From: Actinocatenispora rupis
GTDB lineage: Bacteria > Actinomycetota > Actinomycetes > Mycobacteriales > Micromonosporaceae
Reading direction: 5' to 3'
NCBI RefSeq assembly: GCF_016861975.1
Contig: NZ_BOMB01000006.1
Span: 1 to 61,153 of the forward strand
Length of the DNA: 61,153 bases
The notes beneath the pieces are model-generated. The model did not search any database. It was given only the letters and a program-made list of their open reading frames with translations, and was not told the DNA's origin. Shown one piece after another: positions 25,445-34,275 of this stretch. The position numbers and the translations under genes were made by a program. The stretch's first letter is position 1. Each line of letters starts with the position of its first letter.

Positions 25445-26305
25445 CTACGGCTGCTGCGGGTCGCTGCGCTCGCCGGCGCGTCGCTGCGCCCGGTCGAGTT
25501 CACCGAGTCGCCACGCCCACTCCTCGGCGTTGGCGCAGACCTCGTCGAGGCTCGCGCCGAACGGGTAGCCGTCGCACAACCGCTCGTCCAGGCGGGGGTC
25601 GTCGCGGGTGGCGTTGTCCCAGGCCCGGTCCAGATCCAGCAACACGGTGGCCACCCGGCGCGCGGTCTCCGCCAGGGGGTGCAATGTGGCGGGAACGACC
25701 GGGGGCAGCGGTGTCGTCGCCTCCGGCGCCGGGGACGCCGAGGCGGGCGGTCCTTCGAGCACCGGCCGATCCGGTGTGCCGCCGGCGTTGTCGTAGGCGA
25801 CCGCGGCGGCCACGACCGCGTAGATGGCGGCGAGCCCGTCCTGCACCGCGGCCGCTGCGGCATCGGCGTGCGGCGCGCACTGCACCTCGCAGACGGTGTC
25901 CCACTGGATCGAGCCCTGGGTGACGATCGCGGTCAGCAGCACTCCGCGGTCGTCGAGCATCCCGACCGACGACACCTCGGGCGACTGGATCAGCATCGGC
26001 AGCGACGCGCAGCTCATCGCACAGCCGCAGCCGTCGGTGGTCAGGTTGTTGGTGCCGCCGTGGTGCACCGGGCAGCCGCAGTCACATCGCGGGCGATCCG
26101 GGCGGCGGAAGGCCGGTAACGGCCTGGCGTAGTCCTGGATCAGGTACGGGGCGATGCGCTGCGTGCGGTCGGTTCCGGACAGTCTCACGTGCGCGTACCG
26201 GCGTCCGATCGCGGTGATGGTGCCGGTTCGGTGACCTTCTTTCCACGCGTCGGTGGCGGGACTGAGCCGGACGTACTGGCCGAGGTACATGTGCTGCGAC
26301 TGCAT
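25445..26305 (-). CDS. Hypothetical protein with Cys cluster, 286 residues
   Basis: The N-terminal part (YLGQYVRLSPATDAWKEGHR, TGTITAIGRRYAHVRLSG) looks like a small SH3-like barrel. A Cys cluster CDCGCPVHHGG...DGCGCAMSC follows, then a helical region ending in LDEVCANAEEWAWRLGELDR. The family is not recognised. AGGAG 8 bp upstream supports ATG 26305 over the longer frame. A 24-nt perfect palindrome lies 29 bp upstream. Confidence 0.65.
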   Translation of the reverse strand: MQSQHMYLGQYVRLSPATDAWKEGHRTGTITAIGRRYAHVRLSGTDRTQRIAPYLIQDYARPLPAFRRPDRPRCDCGCPVHHGGTNNLTTDGCGCAMSCASLPMLIQSPEVSSVGMLDDRGVLLTAIVTQGSIQWDTVCEVQCAPHADAAAAAVQDGLAAIYAVVAAAVAYDNAGGTPDRPVLEGPPASASPAPEATTPLPPVVPATLHPLAETARRVATVLLDLDRAWDNATRDDPRLDERLCDGYPFGASLDEVCANAEEWAWRLGELDRAQRRAGERSDPQQP

Positions 26306-26333
26306 GCGTCTACTCCTCACGGGCATGGGCACT

Positions 26334-26357
26334 CCGCCGGATCGATCGATCCGGCGG
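26334..26357. repeat. Perfect 24-nt palindrome
   Basis: CCGCCGGATCGA and TCGATCCGGCGG are exact complements with no loop, between the stop at 26388 and the start at 26305. It could be a hairpin in RNA or a dimer-binding site in DNA. Confidence 0.55.
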
Positions 26358-26387
26358 TGGTGGTACGGCGATCTGCGATGCTGCGGG

Positions 26388-26585
26388 CTATCGACGGGCC
26401 GTGCTGGCCTGGTCGGGCCTGCGTGGTGCTTGCCAGGCGCGGGGTAGGAATCCGCCCCGGGACAGCCACCGGTCGAGCGCCTCGATCCGGTCCAGCAGGG
26501 CACCCACGTCGTCACGGGCCAGGGGTGCGCGGCGGTCGTCGTCGAGCAGTTCACGGATCTCGCGGAGCGTCTGGTCCGGGTCCAC
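26388..26585 (-). CDS. Small helical hypothetical protein, 65 residues
   Basis: It reads MDPDQTLREIRELLDDDRRA then ALLDRIEALDRWLSRGG, two amphipathic helices. GTG 26585 follows AAGGCAGG and lies 12 bp after the stop of the gene at 26598, so they form one unit. The family is not recognised. Confidence 0.6.
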   Translation of the reverse strand: MDPDQTLREIRELLDDDRRAPLARDDVGALLDRIEALDRWLSRGGFLPRAWQAPRRPDQASTARR

Positions 26586-26597
26586 GCTGACCTGCCT

Positions 26598-27260
26598 TCA
26601 GTAGCTGTCGGAGGCGTCGTCGACGGTGATGTCGCGGTCGTCGATGCCCAGGCTGTCGGCGACGACGCCGGCGGCCAGTCGTGACAGGTCGATGGTCAGG
26701 TTGGCCTCGGCGTCGTGTTCGGCCGTGAGGCTGTCGGCGTCGATCAGGTAGCTGCCGTGGAGGGTGAACTCGACCCGGTGGCGCAGGGGCGGCATGCCGT
26801 GGCTGATGAGGAAGTCCTCGATGGCGTCGTGGGTGAGTTCCTCGTTGGTGCGGTAGTGCTCGATGACCGCCTCGCGGATCGATGCGAGGGTCTGCTGGAA
26901 GCGGCTGCGCTCGGTGTCGCGGTCGGCGTCGGCCTGGATCAGTTTGTCGGCGAGCAGCGTGTTGTCGGCGCCGGCGCGCTGCAGCTGCCGGTACAGCTCG
27001 GCGATCACCAAGGCGTCGAACGACAGCCGTTCGGTGCAGACGGTGGTGTCGGCGGGGATCGAGTGCAGCCCGCCGTCGAAGGTGGCGGCCGGCACGATGC
27101 CGTCGTCCGCGGGGCCGACGACGAGGAGTTTCGCCGTGTCGCAGGTGACGACCCATCCCGGCGGGCAGTGGCCGATCTGGACGAATTCCGGGGTCCGCAG
27201 TGCGGTCTGGCTGCCCGAGGCGTCGTCGGCGGGCGGCGGGTTCTGGTCGTTGTCGGTCAT
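26598..27260 (-). CDS. Acidic hypothetical protein, 220 residues
   Basis: The N-terminus is a flexible acidic stretch (MTDNDQNPPPADDASGSQ). A globular part reads FVQIGHCPPGWVVTCDTAKL, then a long helix (FDALVIAELYRQLQRAGADNTLLADKLIQADADRD) and FLISHGMPPLRHRVEFTLHGSYLID. There is no known domain. GAAAGGA precedes ATG 27260. Confidence 0.65.
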   Translation of the reverse strand: MTDNDQNPPPADDASGSQTALRTPEFVQIGHCPPGWVVTCDTAKLLVVGPADDGIVPAATFDGGLHSIPADTTVCTERLSFDALVIAELYRQLQRAGADNTLLADKLIQADADRDTERSRFQQTLASIREAVIEHYRTNEELTHDAIEDFLISHGMPPLRHRVEFTLHGSYLIDADSLTAEHDAEANLTIDLSRLAAGVVADSLGIDDRDITVDDASDSY

Positions 27261-27377
27261 GGTCAGTCCTTTCACAGCAGGCGATTCAGGGGTGGTCTGG
27301 ACGACCGCACGCACGCGGCGCGGTGTCGGTGATGTGTTGGTGTCGCGGCGGGGCCCTCGCCTGCCAGTCGGCGGGCA

Positions 27378-27776
27378 TCAGACCTGCGGGCAGGTGCACA
27401 TCAGGGCGTCGCAGTCGGCTCCCTGCGGCCCGTAGCCGCAGGGCTGGGCGCGCAGGTCGAGCCGGTCTGCCTCCTCGGCCAGGCAGGCGGCCCACAGGGA
27501 AGCGCCGGGCACGGCGGCAGCCCAGCGTCGGGCGCATTCGGCGGCGCGGGCCGGGTTGAACAGCCGGTCGACCAGCCAGCCGATAACGGCGTCGATGTCG
27601 TGGGATGGTGGCGTCGCGGGCGGGCAGCCCACGGCAAGCCCGGCCCACTGTCCGGGCGTGAGCGAGACGAGCCGGCCCAGCCCGTACTCGGCGGCGGCGG
27701 TGTGCAGCTCGACGGCGCGGTCGCCCTCGGCTGTGGGGATCGGGGTGAGTTCGATGCGGTACACGGGCATGGGCAT
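27378..27776 (-). CDS. Hypothetical protein, 132 residues
   Basis: It reads MPMPVYRIELTPIPTAEGDRA, LVSLTPGQWAGLAVG, DIDAVIGWLVDRLF and ends CGYGPQGADCDALMCTCP. The C-terminal Cys group resembles those of neighbouring cargo proteins. GGAGG supports ATG 27776. Function unknown. Confidence 0.65.
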   Translation of the reverse strand: MPMPVYRIELTPIPTAEGDRAVELHTAAAEYGLGRLVSLTPGQWAGLAVGCPPATPPSHDIDAVIGWLVDRLFNPARAAECARRWAAAVPGASLWAACLAEEADRLDLRAQPCGYGPQGADCDALMCTCPQV

Positions 27777-27839
27777 GGTGTTCCTCCGGTGCGAGGGCTG
27801 GGATCGGCGTGTGTGGGCCGCGGGCGGGGTGGCCGAGGG

Positions 27840-28280
27840 TCAGAGGCGATGGGTGCACGGTCGGGGCGGGCCGTCGCCGAGCCGGTAGGTCTCGACGGGC
27901 ACGCCCCGGTGGTGGACCGCGAGGAGGTCGGCCGCGGGTCGGATCTGGACGATGGCCCGGCGCAGCCGCAACAGCTCGTCCACCGTTGCGGTGGTCAGCG
28001 CGGCGGGGCCGAACGCGGCGGCGGTGGCGTATCCGACGCCGGGCACGGCGATCCCACCACCGATCGGCGGGAGGCGGTTCGGCGCAGCGGTCGCGTCGAT
28101 CGCATCCCAACTCGTGTGGCCGAACACCGCGCTCACGAGGCGGTGCGTGTCGCCGGTGTAGGTGTGCTCCCACACCTCGGTCAGGGCGCCGACCAGGTGG
28201 CGGGCGCCGTGGAAGACTTCCACTGCAACGGCGCGGCAGCGGCCATCGGCGGCCGCAAGGGCAATGAAGGCACCCGGCAT
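27840..28280 (-). CDS. Hypothetical protein, 146 residues
   Basis: It reads MPGAFIALAAADGRCRAVAVE, HGARHLVGALTEVWEHTYTGD and VPGVGYATAAAFGPAALTTATVDELLRLRRAIVQIRPAADLL. The family is not recognised. AAAGGAC lies upstream of ATG 28280, 52 bp after a probable terminator, so this may be the first gene of a transcript. Confidence 0.65.
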   Translation of the reverse strand: MPGAFIALAAADGRCRAVAVEVFHGARHLVGALTEVWEHTYTGDTHRLVSAVFGHTSWDAIDATAAPNRLPPIGGGIAVPGVGYATAAAFGPAALTTATVDELLRLRRAIVQIRPAADLLAVHHRGVPVETYRLGDGPPRPCTHRL

Positions 28281-28331
28281 CGTGGTGTCCTTTCTGGACA
28301 GTCCAGTGTGGAGAGAACGGGGCATGAGAAA

Positions 28332-28356
28332 GCCCGCCAGCGGTGTGCTGGCGGGC
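28332..28356 (-). terminator. Probable intrinsic terminator
   Basis: GCCCGCCAGC (28332-28341) and GCTGGCGGGC (28347-28356) form a perfect 10-bp stem with a 5-nt loop. On the minus strand it is followed by TTTCTC. It lies 28 bp past the stop at 28385. Confidence 0.65.
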
Positions 28357-28384
28357 CGTGTGGTGCGAGGTAGGGCTGGCGGGT

Positions 28385-28756
28385 TCAGACGTGCCCGCCG
28401 CGCGTGCAGCGCCTGCACCGACCGCCGACCGGGGCGATCGCGGGAAGTGGTTCCTGACAGTCGATGCAGTGCACGCGGTGCTCGGCGAACTCGGCACTGG
28501 CGAAGCTGCCCACGGCGATGCGGTCGGCCAGCCGACGCAGCGCGCTCTTGCGGCGAGGCGCGGCGGCGACCGCGGCGGCGATGCGACGCCGTTCGTTGAT
28601 TTGCCCGCGGCGCAACCGTTGCAGCCCGGTGGCCAGCAGGTGCAGGGCCAGGCGGACACCGCCACGTTCCAGCGCGGCGATCAGCGGATCGACCGGCCGG
28701 CCGGCGAGGACGGCGTCCAGGAGTTTGTTGAGGTCGACGCCGGGTGTCGTGGCCAT
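28385..28756 (-). CDS. Hypothetical protein with C-terminal zinc ribbon, 123 residues
   Basis: It reads VDLNKLLDAVLAGRPVDPLIAALERGG, a basic middle (RRLRRGQINERRRIAAAV) and a zinc ribbon HCIDCQEPLPAIAPVGGRCRRC (CxxC...CxxC). Its basic charge suggests nucleic-acid binding, which is an inference. ATG 28756 has no strong ribosome site. GGCCCGG/CCGGGCC arms lie 22 bp upstream. Confidence 0.65.
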   Translation of the reverse strand: MATTPGVDLNKLLDAVLAGRPVDPLIAALERGGVRLALHLLATGLQRLRRGQINERRRIAAAVAAAPRRKSALRRLADRIAVGSFASAEFAEHRVHCIDCQEPLPAIAPVGGRCRRCTRGGHV

Positions 28757-28922
28757 GACGAACTCCCCACGGCAAGCGGCCCGGTCCGCCCGTCGGCGGC
28801 CGGGCCGGGCGGATGGTGTCGCGTCCCGTCAGCCCAATGGCCACGGGAGGCTGAGGATGCAGCAGCGGTTCCCGGTCGGACTCACGCGTCGCGTGGAGCG
28901 GACCGGCAACCAGGAGAGCGGA

Positions 28923-29180
28923 TCAGCGGCAGCCGCGAGGGTTACCGGAACGATCGAAGCTGGGTGGCTCGTGTCGGATCCGGGCGCGGTAGTGGTAGGC
29001 GTCGGTGATCTGCTCATCGGTCAGGCCGATCGCCTCGCCGTGCGCCACGGCGGCCGCATAGGCGTGACGGTCGTCGTGGGTGACGGCATCGCCGATGGCC
29101 TGCAAGGCCCGCATCACGGCGGCCAGGGGGTTCCCCCGCAGGGCCGGCGTGTCCTCCGCCCGGTTGGTGTCGGCATCCAT
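28923..29180 (-). CDS. Small hypothetical protein, 85 residues
   Basis: It reads MDADTNRAEDTPALRGNPLA then VMRALQAIGDAVTHDDRHAYAAAVAHGEAIGLTDEQITDAYHY, an acidic helical protein. GGGAGA precedes ATG 29180, 26 bp after the preceding stop. The family is not recognised. Confidence 0.6.
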   Translation of the reverse strand: MDADTNRAEDTPALRGNPLAAVMRALQAIGDAVTHDDRHAYAAAVAHGEAIGLTDEQITDAYHYRARIRHEPPSFDRSGNPRGCR

Positions 29181-29206
29181 GGGTGTCTCCCATCGCTCGC
29201 TCGGGG

Positions 29207-29722
29207 TCAGCAGGAGGCCAGGGCGGCCAGGCACCGGTAGGCGAATCCGCAGGCATCGGCCGTCTCGTCGGGGCCGAGGTCGGTCAGGCGCACCGCCGGC
29301 GGGTCACCGATTCCTGTGGTGATGGCGGCGTATCCGTGCCCGGAGGGCTCGACGGCGAGCGTGACCTGCTGCGGCGGCACCGGGTCCTCGGCGGTTCCGG
29401 CGGTTCCGGCGGTCTGGGTGGCCAGCAGCCACGCTCGGACCGGCTGCGGCCTGACACACGCAGCCACCAGTGCGATCGCGTGTCGACCGGCCGGGTCGGC
29501 CGCCAGGTCCCGCAATTCGGCGAGCACCACGTCCACGCCGAGCGCGTCCAAATCGAGACCGAGCGTCGAGGCGGTGAGTACATCGTTGCTGCCGTGAAGG
29601 ATGCTCAGCTGGGCCGGCTGTCCCCACCCGTCGACGATGCGTGCCGCGGCGATCTCAGCCACCGCACCGCGTACGGCCGCGGCCTCGCAACGGTGGCGGC
29701 GGTGTGATGTGTTCTGGTTCAT
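29207..29722 (-). CDS. Hypothetical protein, 171 residues
   Basis: It starts MNQNTSHRRHRCEAAAVRGA and continues DALGVDVVLAELRDLAADPAGRHAIALVAACVRPQPVRAWLLA. The C-terminal half contains VTLAVEPSGHGYAAITTGIGD. The family is not recognised. AAGGAG 7 bp upstream supports ATG 29722. An imperfect hairpin at 29765-29797 lies just before. Confidence 0.65.
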   Translation of the reverse strand: MNQNTSHRRHRCEAAAVRGAVAEIAAARIVDGWGQPAQLSILHGSNDVLTASTLGLDLDALGVDVVLAELRDLAADPAGRHAIALVAACVRPQPVRAWLLATQTAGTAGTAEDPVPPQQVTLAVEPSGHGYAAITTGIGDPPAVRLTDLGPDETADACGFAYRCLAALASC

Positions 29723-29764
29723 GGGCGACTCCTTCGTCCAGGTTCTGTCCACTGTGGACAGATC

Positions 29765-29797
29765 CGTCGACGCCGCCCCGGTGCGGCGGTGTCGACG
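29765..29797. repeat. Intercistronic hairpin
   Basis: CGTCGACGCCGCC (29765-29777) pairs with GGCGGTGTCGACG (29785-29797) with one mismatch, 43 bp before the start at 29722. Confidence 0.5.
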
Positions 29798-29821
29798 AAA
29801 CCGCGCACGGTGGGAGTGCTG

Positions 29822-30370
29822 TCAGGACTGTGTCGGGCGGTGTGGCCGCAGCGAGCCGATCAGCGCCGCGTAGCGCCAGGCGGCGTAGGAGGCCAACGCT
29901 TCGTGGTAGGTGTGGGCGTTCCACACCTGCTCCTCTAGCTGGCTCGGACCGCCGACCTCAGCACCGGCCGCGGCGTGGCCGGCGTACCAGTCCGCGGCGC
30001 ATGCCGGATGGCGAAACGCCCAGGCTCCGATCGGGCTGTGGTGGCAGATCCGGTTCATGAACCCGGCGACGAACCCGTCGCGCTGGTCCCGGCCGGTGCG
30101 GCCGACCAGGACGGGCGCCCGGGCCGGGGTGTGGGCGGCGGTGTTGGCCTGCTGCAGATGCACACCGACCCTCGGCTCGTAGACCAGGACCAGTGGCTGG
30201 GCCTTCTCGTGATCGACGACCAGGACCCGGTCCTGCATGTCGGTCACGGCGATCGCGCCGACCTCCACGTCGGACAGGCACAGCTGGCCGCGTGCGTGAC
30301 GTGACCCTCCGGCGCGCGTGCGGGTGTGGTGTGCGGTGGCGGGGATCTGGGCGGGCAGGGTGCGGACCAT
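29822..30370 (-). CDS. Hypothetical protein, 182 residues
   Basis: It reads GQLCLSDVEVGAIAVTDMQDRVLVVDHEKAQPLVLVYEPRVG, a beta-rich region, then RDQRDGFVAGFMNRICHHSP and WNAHTYHEALASYAAWRYAAL. The family is not recognised. GGGAG supports ATG 30370. A 26-nt palindrome lies 40 bp upstream. Confidence 0.65.
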   Translation of the reverse strand: MVRTLPAQIPATAHHTRTRAGGSRHARGQLCLSDVEVGAIAVTDMQDRVLVVDHEKAQPLVLVYEPRVGVHLQQANTAAHTPARAPVLVGRTGRDQRDGFVAGFMNRICHHSPIGAWAFRHPACAADWYAGHAAAGAEVGGPSQLEEQVWNAHTYHEALASYAAWRYAALIGSLRPHRPTQS

Positions 30371-30409
30371 GGCGGGCTCCCAACGGGGGTGGTGGGCAGT
30401 GGACGACTG

Positions 30410-30507
30410 CGGCCCGCACCGATCGGTGCGGGCCGTGGAGACAGGGATCCGGAAGCAACCGGCGGGAGAAGGCACGGCGACGGCCGGCCCCTGGCGGGGC
30501 CGGCCGT
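30410..30507. repeat. Two strong hairpins in one gap
   Basis: The first is a perfect 26-nt palindrome at 30410-30435 with half-site CGGCCCGCACCGA. The second has 12-bp arms ACGGCCGGCCCC (30480-30491) and GGGGCCGGCCGT (30496-30507) with a 4-nt loop. They lie between the stop at 30545 and the start at 30370. Confidence 0.55.
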
Positions 30508-30544
30508 GGGTGTGCCGTGCAGGTTGTGGCGGGGTTGGGCTGGA

Positions 30545-31291
30545 TCAGTCAGCGGCGCGGCGCAGCTGAACCATCCAGTCCTTGCCGGCCAGGCGGTCGA
30601 TGTGGCTGTTGGCCTGCTGCAGGTACTCCATCCGGTGATCGAACCGGTCGGAGCGCGGGTACAGGAACGTGCCGTCGAGCGTGATCACCTCGTCGCCCGG
30701 CACCGCTGCCATCACCTGCCACCTCGTGTAGGTGTCGGCGTTGGTCTGCAGCAACGGCAGGTTCTCCTCATCGAGGGTGACCTGTCGTCGCGGGTCGATG
30801 TTGGCCAGTCGCATGGCGACCACCCGGGGCTGCATCTCGTACTCGCGCACCAGCGCGTCCTGCGGCAGGTTCTTGCCGTGACGGCGGTCGCGGATCTGCG
30901 ACAGCGTCAACGCTGTCGGAGTCCCGGCCACCACCTGCTGCCAGTAGGCGTAGTCCCACACCGCCCTGTCTTGGGCAACTGCCCGCATCCGGCTGATCCC
31001 GGCGAGCAGATCGACCTTCCGGCCACCCGCGCACCACGAGGTGCGGGTGGTTGTCCGTACCCGGGCAAGGACCCGGTCCGGGCGGCGCAGGATCCTGGCG
31101 CAGACCCCGCGGGGCGGGACCTGGAACACCGGGCTCCAGCCCGTTGCCCATTCGTGGATTGCCGTGTGCACGGCGCGGTTAAGGCTGGTCCAGGTGGGCC
31201 GGTCGCTGCCGGGCAGCAGCACCGTGACGGTGCGGGCCTGGTAGCTGGGGCCAACTGGGGTGGACGGTGGGCACACCGTCAGGGTGGGCAT
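30545..31291 (-). CDS. Hypothetical protein, 248 residues, first gene of the cargo run
   Basis: It reads RTVTVLLPGSDRPTWTSLNRAVHTAIHEWATGW, LLAGISRMRAVAQDRAVWDYAYWQQVVAGTPTALTLSQIRDRRHG and ITLDGTFLYPRSDRFDHRMEYL. The middle is helical, with conserved-looking Trp and Tyr. The family is not recognised. A strong AAGGAGG site precedes ATG 31291. Confidence 0.65.
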   Translation of the reverse strand: MPTLTVCPPSTPVGPSYQARTVTVLLPGSDRPTWTSLNRAVHTAIHEWATGWSPVFQVPPRGVCARILRRPDRVLARVRTTTRTSWCAGGRKVDLLAGISRMRAVAQDRAVWDYAYWQQVVAGTPTALTLSQIRDRRHGKNLPQDALVREYEMQPRVVAMRLANIDPRRQVTLDEENLPLLQTNADTYTRWQVMAAVPGDEVITLDGTFLYPRSDRFDHRMEYLQQANSHIDRLAGKDWMVQLRRAAD

Positions 31292-32062
31292 CGCTGCCTC
31301 CTTCTGTGCCCCACAGGGGCGGTTCATCGCTGGACCAGGTCCGAGCGGTGACGGGGCTGCCGTCACACCTACGGGCGAAGCGGTGCCGAGACCTCGACGA
31401 GCCACCAAGGGTGGGCGTGGACGGAATCGGGGCCGCATCATGCGGGTGTGGCGGCGGCGTGCCGTCGACGGATGATGCGTTGAAAGGGGAGCGGCACCAT
31501 AGCCGCCGCGACCAACAGCGCAACCCCTCACCAAATATCCGCGCAACGCTGTGACCTGCGGTGTTGGAAACTGTTGGCCGTGTGTGAGTCCGCCGGACCC
31601 GAAAGCGAGGGCAACAGGCGGCGCGGTTATCCGGTAAGCGGCGCCAGGCCCGACCGTCGGTCAGCGCGGTGGGTGGGATGCCCAGGTTCTGGAGTGCGCC
31701 GGGGTAGACGCGTTCGTAGGCGGTGGCGATGGTGACGACACGGTCCGGCGAGAGCGGCTGAACCGTTGTTTCCCTCGGTCGACGATTCCCTGCGCTACGA
31801 GATCGTCCAGGACGCCGTATTCCTGACCCTTGCCCTGGTACTCCGCGCCGCCACCTGCGGCCAGCTCGGCCGCACCGCCGGCCGCACCGCCGAGCCCGCG
31901 CAGGGCCAGGGTGCCGGTACGGCCGAGCCGGCGGTCGGCGCAGCGCCGGGACAGCGCGCTGGTATGCCGTAGGTGGTAGTCGAAGTGGCCGCGCGACAGA
32001 CGCGCCGCCCCGTTCCGGTTCTGCACTGTGGTGCGCGGCAGAGGCGAACGAGGGAGGCGGCG
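31292..32062. other. Intergenic region with one copy of the element-specific TGTTGG motif
   Basis: No convincing gene lies here; open frames are short, lack ribosome sites and have no family resemblance. TGACCTGCGGTGTT at 31552-31565 followed by CTGTTGGCC (31571-31579) is one copy of the repeated motif described in the findings. The region likely holds promoters for the cargo run (minus) and for the membrane-protein/two-component operon (plus). Confidence 0.6.
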
Positions 32063-33007
32063 ATGGGTGTCGAGACGGGTGTTCGGGCCGGCGGTCCGGG
32101 CCGCGGCTGGACGTGGGCGGCGGGCGGGGCGTGTCTCGCGGCGCTGGCGACGGCCGCGCTACGGGCTGCGGCGGGCGCCGGCCCGTCGTACACGGCGGGC
32201 TTCGCGCCGGCGTGGGTCGCGGCCGTGGCGGCGGGGATCGGCGCCGCGGTGGCGGTCCTCGGCGACCGCGTCCGCGGCGGGCGGGTGGTCGCGGCGGTGT
32301 GGTCGGCGGTGGGTTGGTCGACCGTGGCGCTGCTGGTGTGGGCGACGTCCGGGGTGCTGTTCGACGCGTTCCGGGTGGCGGCCGTGCTAGGCGTCCCGGG
32401 GATGCCGCCCGTCGTCGACTGGTCCGGCGCGCTCGCGCGCGCCGCCGCTGGATTGTCCGCCGTGCTGCTCGCTGCCGTTATGGTGAGGCGGCGCCGGGAG
32501 CGGCTCGCCGGGCTCGCTGGTTGCCCGGAATGTGGCCGGAGTGTTCCGGTGCCCGGTCGGCGGCGGTGGCTTGGGCACCTGGCCGCGGCGCTGGCGGTGC
32601 CGTATCCGGCGCTGAAGCTGTACTGGGCGGCGGGTGGGCAGATGGCGGCGTCGAGCATGGGGCGGCCGGAAGGGTTTCCGGTGGGTGAGGTGGTCTGCTT
32701 CGGTGCGGCGGCGGTGCTGGCGCTGGCGCTGGTACAGCGTTGGGGCCGGGTGCTGCCGCGTTGGCTGCTGACTGCCGGTGGCTGTGTGGCGGCGGGTGCG
32801 CTGGTGAGCATGGGCGTGTTGGCCGGTTTCGGTACCGCCGCGCAGGTGCTGGGAGTCGTGTCCGGCCCGGCGCGGTGGTCCCACAACGGATGGCTGGTGG
32901 CGCTGGTGTACGGCTCGTGGCTGGCGCTGGGCGTGTCGCTGGCCGTGCTCACCGCCGGGTACCGGCGGCGGACCGTGCCGACGGGCTGTGCCCGGTGCGC
33001 ACCGTGA
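32063..33007 (+). CDS. Integral membrane protein, 314 residues
   Basis: Eight or so hydrophobic segments are visible (for example AALATAALRAAAGA, WVAAVAAGIGAAVAVLG, WSTVALLVWATSGVLF, ALVYGSWLALGVSLAVLTAGY). A cytoplasmic CPECGRS knuckle lies in the middle. AGGGAGG lies 6 bp before ATG 32063. It is the first gene of a GTGA-coupled trio with the histidine kinase and response regulator, so it may sense or respond with them. The family is not recognised. Confidence 0.8.
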   Translation: MGVETGVRAGGPGRGWTWAAGGACLAALATAALRAAAGAGPSYTAGFAPAWVAAVAAGIGAAVAVLGDRVRGGRVVAAVWSAVGWSTVALLVWATSGVLFDAFRVAAVLGVPGMPPVVDWSGALARAAAGLSAVLLAAVMVRRRRERLAGLAGCPECGRSVPVPGRRRWLGHLAAALAVPYPALKLYWAAGGQMAASSMGRPEGFPVGEVVCFGAAAVLALALVQRWGRVLPRWLLTAGGCVAAGALVSMGVLAGFGTAAQVLGVVSGPARWSHNGWLVALVYGSWLALGVSLAVLTAGYRRRTVPTGCARCAP

Positions 33008-34275
33008 CCACCCCGGGCCGGCTCGACGTGGTGACGGCGGCCGGGCTCGCCGCGGTGCTGGTACCGGTGACGTGCTTCGTGGCGGTGACGGGGCAGGCGC
33101 CGGCGAGCGCGGCGGTGATGGTACTGGGCGCGGTGGCGGCGCACGCGGCGGTGGCGTTCCGTCGGGTGGCGCCGGTCGCGGCGCTGGCGGCCGGGTGCGC
33201 CGGGTGCCTGGTGATGCTGCTCGCCGCGGTACTGGCGCGACCGTCCGGTCCGGTACTGCTGGCACCGTCGCTGGTGGTGTTCCCCGTCGCGCTGTACTCG
33301 TTCATCGCGTGGGTGCCGGCCCGCCGCGCTGTGACCGCGCTGGTGGTCGGCGGCACGGTCGGGCTCGCCGGCGCGACGGTGCTGGCCCTGGCGTGGCGGC
33401 AGCCCGGTCTGCCGGTGGGCTACCGGCTCGTCGCGCTGGTCGCGGTGGTGGCGCTGGCGGCCAGCATCGGCCTGTACCGCCGCACCCAGCTGGCGTACGT
33501 GGCGGCGTTGCGGGACCGCGCCCGCTACGCCGAGGCCGATCGTGAACGGCGGGCCGAGCAGGCGGCCCACGCGGAACGGACCCGCATCGCCCGGGAGATC
33601 CACGACGTGGTGTCCCATTCGCTGGCGGTGATGGTCAGCCAGGCGCAGGGCGGCCAGTTCGCGGTGCGGTCCGACCCGGGACGGGCGGGCGGCATCCTGA
33701 CCACCATCGCCGACACCGGCCGGCAGGCGCTCGGCGACATGCGGGGCCTGCTGGGCGTACTGCGGGCGGACGGGCCGGTCGGGCCCGGCGCGGACCGTCC
33801 CGCTGACCCGCAGTCCGACACTGCACGTACCGCGGACGGCCCGCAGCCGCAGCTGTCCGACCTGCCCGCGCTGCTCGACCGCACGGAGGCGGCCGGCCTG
33901 GCGATCACCCGTACCGTCACCGGCCGGCCCGGAACACTCAGCCCCGCGGGCGAGCTGGCCGCGTACCGGCTGGTGCAGGAGGCGCTGACGAACACCCTCA
34001 AGCACGCCGGGCCCGGCCGGCGGGCCGAGGTACGGCTGGGCTGGGGTCGGCGCGAACTGACCATCGAGGTCCGCGACGACGGCCCCGGCCGCGTGCCGAC
34101 CCGGGCCCCTTCCACGCATGCCCCGACACCGGACGTTGCCGGGCACGGACTGGCCGGGATGCGGGAGCGGATCACCGCGTTCGGTGGCACCGTCATGGCC
34201 GGATCCGCCTCGGACGGCGGATTCCGAGTCGTCGCCAGCCTGCCGTACCACACCGGCGAGGAGTCCGGCCCGTGA
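33004..34275 (+). CDS. NarL-type sensor histidine kinase (HisKA_3)
   Basis: This 423-residue kinase has four to six N-terminal membrane segments, a coiled coil (ADRERRAEQAAHAERTR) and the HisKA_3 phosphoacceptor REIHDVVSHSLAVM. The HATPase domain shows EALTNTLKHAG (N box), DDGPGR (G1) and GHGLAGMRERI (G2). It would autophosphorylate and pass phosphate to the adjacent regulator. GTG 33004 overlaps the upstream stop (GTGA). No large extracytoplasmic sensor domain is present, so the signal is probably sensed in or near the membrane. Confidence 0.93.
   Translation: MTTPGRLDVVTAAGLAAVLVPVTCFVAVTGQAPASAAVMVLGAVAAHAAVAFRRVAPVAALAAGCAGCLVMLLAAVLARPSGPVLLAPSLVVFPVALYSFIAWVPARRAVTALVVGGTVGLAGATVLALAWRQPGLPVGYRLVALVAVVALAASIGLYRRTQLAYVAALRDRARYAEADRERRAEQAAHAERTRIAREIHDVVSHSLAVMVSQAQGGQFAVRSDPGRAGGILTTIADTGRQALGDMRGLLGVLRADGPVGPGADRPADPQSDTARTADGPQPQLSDLPALLDRTEAAGLAITRTVTGRPGTLSPAGELAAYRLVQEALTNTLKHAGPGRRAEVRLGWGRRELTIEVRDDGPGRVPTRAPSTHAPTPDVAGHGLAGMRERITAFGGTVMAGSASDGGFRVVASLPYHTGEESGP

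Noticed and set aside
31661-32026. Minus-strand 121-residue frame upstream of the membrane protein gene
   Set aside because: No ribosome site, the composition changes along the frame, and there is no family resemblance.
31795-34251. 818-residue minus-strand frame opposite the membrane protein and histidine kinase
   Set aside because: Low-complexity composition and no domains; the plus-strand genes are clear.
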